From the NCBI GenBank assembly GCA_023428865.1, contig JAEYWT010000293.1, forward strand, positions 1 to 17,628: a stretch of DNA of 17,628 nt. Reading direction: 5' to 3'. Under the pieces are notes generated by a model. It saw nothing but the letters and a program-made list of their open reading frames with translations, had not been told where the DNA came from and did not search any database. This document shows positions 1 to 6,700 of the stretch, piece after piece (position 1 is the first letter of the stretch; each line of letters begins with the position of its first letter). Source of the DNA: Bacteroidota bacterium (lineage in GTDB: Bacteria > Bacteroidota > Bacteroidia > Flavobacteriales_F > PHOS-HE28). Made by a program: the position numbers and the translations under genes.

Positions 1-1
1 G

Positions 2-130
2 CCAGGTGATGATCCCGACGGGGCCCGAACGATCGCACAGCTGCGCGAGATCATTCTCCAGGCACAGCGCTCGCAAGACCAAGCTGGTGCTGAAACCCCG
101 CACGAACGAGTACGTAAGAACGCACGATAG
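2..130 (+). CDS. C-terminal tail of an upstream gene (5' truncated)
   Basis: An open frame enters from the left edge and runs 42 codons to a TAG at 128-130. It has no start codon inside the window. The visible end is hydrophilic and helix-like, with the stretch IAQLREIILQAQ followed by a charged tail ending RVRKNAR. The stop lies one base before the ATG of the next gene at 132, which is typical of an operon partner, and the codons look like those of the neighbours. The family cannot be recognised from so short a piece. The competing reading of the same bases, as an N-terminal extension of the TPR gene starting near base 6, has an Arg/Ser-rich composition and would bury the signal peptide, so this frame is preferred. 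The call is inferred from frame and spacing only. Confidence 0.55.
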   Translation, partial: PGDDPDGARTIAQLREIILQAQRSQDQAGAETPHERVRKNAR

Positions 131-131
131 A

Positions 132-680
132 ATGACCACAATGAACTTGCATGCGCCCCTGCTCGTGCTGGGTCTGGTAGCGGTTACACACGTAACCTCT
201 GCGCAATACCTGGCCGACGTCCCCCCCTCGGACGGCCTCGAGAAGATCTATCAGGCCGGTGAACAAGCCTATCGCGCTGGCGACCACCCTACGGCTATAC
301 TTCTCTTTTCGCAGGTGATCGAAAAGGACCCGGTCCACATCAATGCCCATCTACAACGCGGCTTCTGTTATAGCCTTACGGGAGCGTACGATAAAGCGGT
401 ACCGGACTTCAGCACCGTGATCCAACAGAAACCGGATCATACCTGGGCGTATACGAGCCGAGGAAGTGCCTATAGCAAGCTGGGCCAGCACGAACTGGCC
501 ATCGCCGACTTCAACAAAGTGATCGCGCTCGATCCGAAGAACGAAGAAGCCTTCAACAATCGAGGTTGGGCGCGAAAAGCCACCGGCGACCAGGTTGGCG
601 CATGCAAGGACTGGAATACCAGTAAGCGCATGGGCAATAGTGAAGCCAAGATCATCCTGACGAACAACCGCTGCAAATGA
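132..680 (+). CDS. Secreted tetratricopeptide-repeat (TPR) protein
   Basis: The 182-residue product starts with a signal peptide (hydrophobic core LLVLGLVAV, probable cleavage after TSA at about residue 24, before Gln). It is followed by about three complete TPR units, near residues 38-71, 72-105 and 106-139, plus a degenerate fourth. The units show the usual spacing of small and aromatic residues, for example AYRAGDHPTAILLFSQVIEK and AYSKLGQHELAIADFNKVIA. TPRs form helical hairpins that bind partner proteins, so this is probably a periplasmic or envelope-associated scaffold. Its partner is not visible. Start choice: ATG 132 lies one base after the preceding stop; ATG 141 is an alternative giving a 179-residue protein. 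A longer reading from near base 6 puts the signal peptide internally and is unlikely. The stop overlaps the next gene's ATG (ATGA, 677-680), so the two are probably translationally coupled. TPR identity is sure; exact function is unknown. Confidence 0.88.
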   Translation: MTTMNLHAPLLVLGLVAVTHVTSAQYLADVPPSDGLEKIYQAGEQAYRAGDHPTAILLFSQVIEKDPVHINAHLQRGFCYSLTGAYDKAVPDFSTVIQQKPDHTWAYTSRGSAYSKLGQHELAIADFNKVIALDPKNEEAFNNRGWARKATGDQVGACKDWNTSKRMGNSEAKIILTNNRCK

Positions 681-1087
681 ACATGAAGAAATTCATCCTG
701 CTCGTGGTGCTGCTCCTGGCGGCCTTCTGGGCAGGCGCACAAGACCAGAGCTATGCTGACTGCCTTACTAAGGCTGCCAGTCGCTGGGGAGCGCCCTGTG
801 AGAAATGCGAACAATACACCGAACGGTACAAACGCGATTTCAGCGGTACCTACCAGGTGGATCTACAGAATAGTTGCTCCGACCTGATCGAGGTGAAAGT
901 GGCCATGCAGGAGAAGAACGGCACCTGGCGCACCTTCCCGATCAAGACCCTTGGGCCGAAGGAAGCCATGACCGCGTTTGCCTGCCAAGGCACCGGGAAA
1001 TACATGTACTGGGTGCGCCGCGTGAACGATACGGAGATCATCCTACCAAGCGATCACGAGATACTAACGGAATACCGTTCACGTTAG
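677..1087 (+). CDS. Small secreted cysteine-containing protein of unknown function
   Basis: The product is 136 residues. A strong signal peptide (KKFILLVVLLLAAFWAGA) predicts cleavage before Gln22, giving a mature protein of about 115 residues in the periplasm or outside the cell. The mature part has five cysteines (29, 41, 44, 67, 103), including a CEKC pair, so disulfides or metal binding are possible. The pattern of alternating hydrophobic residues from about 58 to 125 (YQVDLQNS, IEVKVAMQEK, KYMYWVRRVND) suggests a small beta-sandwich. I do not recognise the family. The start is set by the ATGA overlap with the TPR gene; an in-frame ATG at 683 is also possible and changes only two residues. 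The overlap and the shared terminator just downstream indicate co-expression with the TPR protein, so the two may act together. Confidence 0.8.
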   Translation: MNMKKFILLVVLLLAAFWAGAQDQSYADCLTKAASRWGAPCEKCEQYTERYKRDFSGTYQVDLQNSCSDLIEVKVAMQEKNGTWRTFPIKTLGPKEAMTAFACQGTGKYMYWVRRVNDTEIILPSDHEILTEYRSR

Positions 1088-1111
1088 CAGGATCCATTTC
1101 AGATCTTGTTC

Positions 1112-1147
1112 AAGAGCGAAGCCAGGGCGACCTGGCTTCGCTCTTTT
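1112..1147 (+). terminator. Intrinsic terminator of the TPR operon
   Basis: A perfect 15-bp stem (1112-1126 AAGAGCGAAGCCAGG paired with 1131-1145) closes on a GCGA tetraloop of the GNRA type and ends in a short T run. It begins 25 bases after the stop of the small secreted protein. The stem is symmetric enough to act in both directions, but only a plus-strand gene ends here. Confidence 0.85.
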
Positions 1148-1228
1148 CACACCAGGTTGTTCACCCGTTGGTGATGACCGATGTGGAATGGCCCAGTACG
1201 TTGATCAATTTTGAGCAACCTCTCAGCC

Positions 1229-1621
1229 ATGCCTACCAAGACCTTCCACATCGACCGTACCGAGAATTCCCCGCAGATCGATCTCGATGTGGACAATGGT
1301 GTCATGGAGTTCATCGGGCGCTCGCTGCCGCACAACTCCGAACAATTCTACTCCCGTGTATACGGGTGGTTGGAAGAGTACTTGCGAGATCCCAAGCAGG
1401 AGACCACCGTGAACATGCGCTTGGATTATCTCGACACCAGTTCGAGCAAGCATCTGTACAACATATTCTCGAAGCTTGATGCGGTAACCGTTCAAGGCCG
1501 ACCAGTGAAGGTGAACTGGCACTACGAGAGCGGCGATGAAGAAATGGCCGAGACCGGCAAGGATTACGAGAGCCTTTTCCACCTGGACTTCGAGTTCATC
1601 GAAGTGGAGGAGCTGTTCTGA
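1229..1621 (+). CDS. SiaC-family (DUF1987) regulatory phosphoprotein
   Basis: The product has 130 residues, matching the usual length of the DUF1987/SiaC family. What is seen: an N-terminal beta-strand region (QIDLDVDNGVMEFIGRSLPHN), the helix region FYSRVYGWLEEYL, the central motif LDYLDTSSSK (residues 65-74) and a C-terminal part with VNWHYESGDEEM and an acidic end. In Pseudomonas SiaC the equivalent threonine in LNTSS is phosphorylated by SiaB and dephosphorylated by SiaA, and the unphosphorylated form activates the diguanylate cyclase SiaD. Thr70 is the matching residue here. No siaA, siaB or cyclase gene lies nearby, so the partner is encoded elsewhere or differs. Start: ATG 1229; an in-frame TTG at 1211 is less likely. 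The gene stands alone between a terminator and a convergent phoH. Family assignment comes from recalled motif similarity. Confidence 0.8.
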   Translation: MPTKTFHIDRTENSPQIDLDVDNGVMEFIGRSLPHNSEQFYSRVYGWLEEYLRDPKQETTVNMRLDYLDTSSSKHLYNIFSKLDAVTVQGRPVKVNWHYESGDEEMAETGKDYESLFHLDFEFIEVEELF

Positions 1622-1749
1622 GCTATCCACACTTACACCGTTCGTGTTCCTTTCGCCCCCCGGCCGGAACACTCCTGCTTACGCCTGCAAACCACAACCC
1701 CGACCCAGGAGCATTCCAGCTCGCGGATCGGGGTGCGATGTGGTGTTGC

Positions 1750-3084
1750 TTAAAGCAGGTCGTTCGCCAGATTGGCCAACGGGCTACGCTCGCCTTTCTC
1801 CAGCGTGATGTGAGCAAAGAGCGGATCCCCCTTGGCTTTGTCTATCAGGTAGCTCAGGCCGTTGCTCTCGGTATCCAGGAAGGGCGTGTCGATCTGGTGT
1901 ACATCACCTGTGAAGACGATCTTGGTGCCTTCCCCTGCCCTGCTGATCACCGTCTTGATCTCTAGTGGCGTGAGGTTCTGGGCCTCATCCACGATGAAGA
2001 AGATGTTGCTCAAACTACGACCGCGGATGTACGCCAGTGGCGCTATGGCGATCTTCTCGTTCTCCAGCATCTCATCGATCCGTTTCGGTGTGCTGTCGTG
2101 CTTCTCGAATTGGCCCTTGATCAGTTTCAGGTTGTCCCAAAGTGGCTGCATATAGGGGTCCAACTTGCTCTGGATATCACCGGGCAGGTAGCCGATGTCC
2201 TTATTGCTCAATGGCACCACTGGACGGGTCACGTAGATCTGCCTGTACTCGCGGCGTTGCTCCAGCGCACAGGCCAGGGCCAACAGGGTCTTGCCTGTTC
2301 CAGCTGCGCCTTGCAGCGTTACCAACTTTATCTCCGGGTCGAGCAGCGCTGCCATGGCCAAGGCTTGTTCGGCGTTCTTGGGACCGATACCGAACACGTT
2401 CTGCTTTTCCACACGCCCAATGGAATCGGTGCGCGGATCGTACTTGGCCAGGATGCTCTTCTTCTTGTGCTTTAGAATGAAGAAGTGGTTGCCTTTGGGT
2501 TTTTCAACTCCAAGTTCTTCCACGGAAGCACTACCGTGTGCAAAGAGCGCATCGATCTTCTCCTCGTTGAAATCATCGTGTACGGTACGGCCAGTGTACA
2601 GCTTCTCGCGTACGTCGCGCACCTTACCGGTGAGGTAATCCTCGGCGATGATGTTCAGGCTCTTGGCTTTGAGCCGCAGGGCAATGTCCTTGGTGACAAG
2701 GATCACCTTCTTGTCCTTGTTCTGCCGCTGTATGGTCAGCGTGGCATTGAGGATCTGGTGATCGTTCTTACCATCTTGGAACACCTTGGTGGCATCGACG
2801 CCATTGAGGTCGTGCTTGGCCACCACTTTGAACTTGCCCCGTGTGGGGCCATTCAGTGGCTGCCAGTCCGAGAGGACGTCCAGTTTCGCGATGTCGTCGA
2901 GGTGGCGGATGAATTCGCGTGCCTCGTAGTTTATCGTGTCGTTTCCTTTTTTGAAGGTGTCCAGTTCTTCGAGTACCTGTATCGGGATGGCAACATCGTG
3001 TTCTGCGAAGTTCTCGATGGCCGAGTGGTCGTAGAGGATGACGGACGTATCCAGTACGAAGATCTTCCGGTCTTTCTTCTTCAT
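1750..3084 (-). CDS. phoH: PhoH family protein with N-terminal PIN domain (PhoH2 type ATPase)
   Basis: The product is 444 residues and has two domains. Residues 1-150 form a PIN-type ribonuclease domain: it opens with KIFVLDTSVILYD (Asp12) and contains further acidic positions near Glu39/Glu40, Asp108 and Asp133. Residues about 230-444 form the PhoH P-loop ATPase: Walker A GAAGTGKT (259-266), YVTRPVVPL (284-292), Walker B FFIVDEAQN (362-370, with Asp366 and Glu367) and the TGD sensor near 392. The family is cytoplasmic and linked to ATP-dependent RNA unwinding and cleavage; related PIN-PhoH fusions in actinobacteria act on RNA as PhoH2. Catalytic residues all appear intact. The gene is monocistronic, convergent with the SiaC-like gene, and has a TAnnTTTG promoter element 23 bases upstream of the ATG. 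The domain call is secure; its physiological RNA target is unknown. Confidence 0.95.
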   Translation of the reverse strand: MKKKDRKIFVLDTSVILYDHSAIENFAEHDVAIPIQVLEELDTFKKGNDTINYEAREFIRHLDDIAKLDVLSDWQPLNGPTRGKFKVVAKHDLNGVDATKVFQDGKNDHQILNATLTIQRQNKDKKVILVTKDIALRLKAKSLNIIAEDYLTGKVRDVREKLYTGRTVHDDFNEEKIDALFAHGSASVEELGVEKPKGNHFFILKHKKKSILAKYDPRTDSIGRVEKQNVFGIGPKNAEQALAMAALLDPEIKLVTLQGAAGTGKTLLALACALEQRREYRQIYVTRPVVPLSNKDIGYLPGDIQSKLDPYMQPLWDNLKLIKGQFEKHDSTPKRIDEMLENEKIAIAPLAYIRGRSLSNIFFIVDEAQNLTPLEIKTVISRAGEGTKIVFTGDVHQIDTPFLDTESNGLSYLIDKAKGDPLFAHITLEKGERSPLANLANDLL

Positions 3085-3106
3085 TCGATCAAGGAACGTT
3101 GTTGAT

Positions 3107-3114
3107 CAAATGTA
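3107..3114 (-). promoter_or_regulatory. Bacteroidota-type -7 promoter element of phoH
   Basis: Read on the minus strand these bases are TACATTTG, an exact match to the TAnnTTTG -7 consensus of Bacteroidota sigma-A promoters. It lies 22 bases upstream of the phoH ATG, giving a leader of roughly 10-18 bases. No clear TTG -33 box is seen at the expected distance. Confidence 0.6.
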
Positions 3115-3198
3115 TCCGTGGCTTTTCCCCATACGTGATCAGCATCAGACGCACTTATCCACGATCGATCGTTCCCTGGACCGCATGCTACGTGGATG

Positions 3199-3513
3199 TC
3201 ACCCGAACATCAACCCTACTTGAAATGCGAAGCGGGGACCACCGGTTGGCGATCCCCGCTCCTGCCTATCCGCGGTCGTGACCTTGGACCAGCACTGCTT
3301 GTTCTTCGAGCCGCCACGGACGTATCCGTGCGTGCCTTCGGCCATCTCGAGGGTCGCACAACTGGCATGCGACTGGAGCGTCTTTCCGCAGAACCTCTTA
3401 CCAGGCCCGGCCACACCCGAAGGCGCTACCAGCGACGACCACTTCCATTCTTGACGACCATTGCTCCCGTAAGAACACGAAAGAACGTACAGCAAGAGCG
3501 AAACTATCCTCAC
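3199..3513 (-). CDS. Doubtful small ORF, possible secreted Cys-rich peptide
   Basis: A 104-codon frame from ATG 3513 begins MRIVSLLLYVLSCSYG, resembling a weak signal or lipoprotein peptide. It contains CGKTLQSHASCATL and a later KNKQCW, a pattern loosely like small zinc-binding Cys proteins of the CxAKTxxGxxC...CW kind, but I cannot place it in a family. Codons have GC-rich third positions in the middle, as in neighbouring genes. Against it: the 3' end runs through a GC-rich hairpin (3231-3260) and the C-terminal 20 residues look like read-through of non-coding sequence. A plus-strand frame also spans the region. It lies on the same strand as phoH, 114 bases upstream. Treat as a candidate only. 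Confidence 0.28.
   Translation of the reverse strand: MRIVSLLLYVLSCSYGSNGRQEWKWSSLVAPSGVAGPGKRFCGKTLQSHASCATLEMAEGTHGYVRGGSKNKQCWSKVTTADRQERGSPTGGPRFAFQVGLMFG
3231..3260. other. GC-rich hairpin, possible RNA structure
   Basis: AGCGGGGA (3231-3238) is complementary to TCCCCGCT (3253-3260), with further partial pairing inside the 14-base loop. There is no T run on either side, so a standard intrinsic terminator is unlikely. It may be the 3' structure of a transcript running on the minus strand. Confidence 0.45.
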
Positions 3514-3604
3514 CCCCAGCCTGGATACAAATTCCTAAGCCATGGCTTATGCACATTTTGTGAACGATCCGGGGCGATCCGATCCAATTTCATGCCCGAA
3601 CGGC

Positions 3605-3634
3605 TTGACAGCTGGTCCGGTCGCCCTAAGTTTA
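3605..3634 (+). promoter_or_regulatory. Candidate promoter for the giant T9SS gene
   Basis: TTGACA (3605-3610) is followed, 16 bases on, by TAAGTTTA (3627-3634), one mismatch from TAnnTTTG. The start of the giant gene is at 3722, so the leader would be about 80 bases and would open directly into the hairpin at 3647-3674. Spacing is a little short for the Bacteroidota -33/-7 pair. Confidence 0.4.
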
Positions 3635-3646
3635 TCGGTCCTTAAC

Positions 3647-3674
3647 ACTGGCCCGATCTTGGTGGGCCAGTTTT
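3647..3674 (+). terminator. Terminator-like hairpin in the leader of the giant gene
   Basis: ACTGGCCC (3647-3654) pairs with GGGCCAGT (3664-3671) around a 9-base loop and runs into TTTT. It has the form of an intrinsic terminator on the plus strand but lies 47 bases before the start of the giant gene, with no plus-strand gene ending just upstream. It may end an unannotated transcript, act in attenuation, or protect the 5' end of the mRNA. Confidence 0.55.
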
Positions 3675-3721
3675 GCCCATAGAAACCGAATACCCCGAAC
3701 ACTCACCCTAACCTACCCACG

Positions 3722-6700
3722 ATGAGAACACACCGATCCTGTACAACACCGAACCCACGTGTGGTGCTCGCTTGGCTGGCACTGCTCGTAGGTGGACTGA
3801 CCTTTGGACAGACACCGGTTCCCATGGCAAGCCAACCGGGACTTTCCTATACCGAGAACTTCGCCGATATCGCTAACTGGACCAATGCATTCGCCAGTGG
3901 CACGGGTGCCAACCGGTGGTCCAGTGTGGCTGTCAACGCTACGGGTACCATCCCGAGTGGCACCCGCATCACCACGGCAACAGCAACGTTCGTTACCGGT
4001 TCTTCTGGAGGTGTTCAGCGAGGAACCCAGAACATCCAATTGCTCACCACTGGAGCAACGGACAACACAAGCTCCTGCGCGATCGACTTCTTCATGGACT
4101 TCACCGGTGTGGCAGCGGGAACGGTCAGCTTCGATTGGGCCTCGGTGAACAATAGCACCGGCAACCGCTCTGGATCCTTGCGTGTGTATACGAGCACCGA
4201 TGGTTCATCTTGGAACGAATTGTCTGGAGCATCGACGCTAGACTTCTTGAACAATTCACCGACCAGTGGTTCTATTACCGCAGTTGCCTTGCCTGCGGCA
4301 TTCAACAATTCTGCAACGGCGCGGCTCCGTTTCTATTACCACAATGGCGTTGGTGGAACCACCGGAAGCCGCCCAAAGGTGTCCATCGACAACCTTAATG
4401 TGACTGCGGTCGGAGGATGTGGCTTTTCCCTTGGCAGCGTTTCAACTTCCTGTGATGCCAACACCGCTGGCATCGACACGTACACCCTTTCGATCCCATA
4501 CACGGGTTCGGAACCCGGCGTGGTGGTGACCAATACTAGTGGTACCGGCACCCTCGGCGGAGACGACCCTTCTACCCAAGTGGATGGCATCATTCTGGTC
4601 TCGGGCATCACAGAGGGCACATCGTACGGCGTTACGTTCAGCTCACCTTGTTCCGCGTTGAACGTTTCTGGCTCATCTCCTACCTGTGACCCATTGTGCG
4701 GCGTGAACTTCGGCACGGCCGTAGCTACGTGCAATACGATCACCGCAGGCCCTGGGGATACGTATAACGTGAGCATTCCATATGCAGGTGTAGAACCAGG
4801 TGTTACCGTGGTGAACAACAGTGCGTCTGGCACCATTGCCGGTGATGATCCCTCCGTAGTATCCGGTGGCACCATCTTGATCACTGGTATCGATGAAGGA
4901 GACAACTACTCCATCACCCTATCGGCCCCTTGTGCGTCGGAGATCGTTAGCGGCAATGCACCCGTGTGCGAGCCGCTACCACTGGCAGCGTGGGACTTCA
5001 ATGGCGAGGGCAACCCCGGTGTAGCCACCTCCGTAGCCGATATCTACAACGCCGGACTTGATGCTTCCAACCTGATCACCCGGGGTGCTACTGCTGGACC
5101 CAGCGGCGCCAATAACTCGTTCCGGACCACAGGCTTCCAAGACAACGGTATTTCAACCTCGAATACCGACTACTTTGAAGTGACCCTTTCGGCAGCTCCC
5201 GGATCGCTTCTTTCCCTGACCACCATAGATGCCAACCTGGCCGGAACAGCCAGTTACACGGTTAGCCCTGGTGTTTCCAGCCAATTCGCTTACAGCCTCG
5301 ATGGCACCAACTTCACATTGATCGGGTCACCCTCTGTCACGATCGGTACCCCTGCTAGCATCCAGGTCGATCTTGGCGTGGTTCCCGCTTTGCAGAACGT
5401 TAGTGCTGGTACGACCATTACCCTACGCTTTTATGCCAGTGGCCAAACCTCTTCCGGCGGCTGGGGCTTCATTTCCAGTGCCTCAGGTGTCTATGGCCTC
5501 GCCATCGATGGTACGCTCACTTCTGTGGGCAGTTGCACGCTAAGCCTGGGTGTAGCAAGCACCTCGTGCGACGCTAGCACCATGGGGGTGGACACGTACA
5601 CGCTTTCCATCCCCTACACCGGCTCCCAACCAGGCGTTTCGGTGGTGAACAACAGCGGCTCCGGAACCATCGGAGGTGATGACCCATCTTCCGTATCGGA
5701 TGGTGTCATCCTTGTTTCCGGTATCACCGAAGGAACTGGCTACGACGTGGAATTGACCGCGCCTTGCGAAGTGCTTGGCGTTTCGGGTAGCTCTCCTGTA
5801 TGCGAACCAGCCTGTGAGATCGCTTTCGGAACAGCAACAGCCACGTGTACCACGGTCACCTTCGGAACCAGCGATACCTACTCGGTCAGCATTCCATACA
5901 CCGGTTCTCAAGTGGGTGTTACGGTGATCAACAACAGTGCCTCTGGTACCATCGGTGGGGATGACCCTGCCGTTACCCTGGATGGCACTATCGTGATCTC
6001 GGGCATCAACGAAACGGACGCCTACTCCATCACCTTATCCGCTCCATGCGGAGCTTTAGTGGCGGCTGGTTCGGCCCCGAACTGCACACCGGGTCCGATC
6101 GCAGCCTGGGATTTCACGGGCGAGAACAACGTTGCAACCTCGACAGCCGAGGTATACAGTGGTGACCTGGACGCCTCCAATGAGATCACACGTGGTGCTG
6201 GTGCAGCTGGAAGTGCTGGAGCGAACTCCTTCCGTACCATAGGCTTCCAGAACAATGGGATCTCTACAGCCAATGCCGACTACTTCCAGGTAACGCTTTC
6301 AGCAGCCCCCGGGAATACCCTTTCGTTGCGCATGATCGATGCCACCCTGAACGGTACTTCCGGATTCGCAGCAACTCCTGGAGTGAGCAATCAATTCGCA
6401 TACAGCCTGGATGGCTCCACCTTCACGTTGATCGGCTCACCGACGGTCACCATCGGCCAACCGGTATCCATTCCGACGATCGACCTCTCCGGTGTTGCTG
6501 AGCTGCAGAACGTGGGACCCGCCACCACCATCACCCTACGCTACTATGCAAGCGGTCAATCCACCACTGGCGGTTGGGGCTTCTTCTCCGGCTCGGCCGG
6601 TGCGTATGGCTTGGCGATCCGTGGTCTTATCGAACCTGTGGCAGGGTGCGATATCAACCTGGGTAGTGCCACGGCAACCTGCAATACCATTACCGCAGGT

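Larger units (their letters stand above)
3085..3721. other. 637-bp gap between phoH and the giant gene
   Basis: This stretch holds the phoH promoter at its left end, one doubtful small minus-strand ORF (3199-3513), a GC-rich hairpin (3231-3260), a candidate plus-strand promoter (3605-3634) and a terminator-like hairpin (3647-3674). I see no tRNA, rRNA or recognisable small RNA. Its size and structure leave room for an undescribed RNA or a small protein. Confidence 0.6.

Noticed and set aside
874..1479. 201-codon plus-strand frame crossing the terminator at 1112-1147
   Set aside because: It covers the end of one gene, the terminator and half of the SiaC-like gene in the wrong frame. It has no signal peptide or motif.
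1622..1749. Possible bidirectional terminator between the SiaC-like gene and phoH
   Set aside because: CCCCGA (about 1709) and TCGGGG (about 1728) give only six pairs with no T run, too weak to call.
2485..3105. 206-codon plus-strand frame opposite phoH
   Set aside because: It is antisense to the conserved PIN domain and has no recognisable content. The PhoH reading has all motifs.
3196..3645. 149-codon plus-strand frame in the intergenic region
   Set aside because: It is rich in Arg and Pro, has no motif, and overlaps the promoter candidate and the hairpin at 3231-3260.
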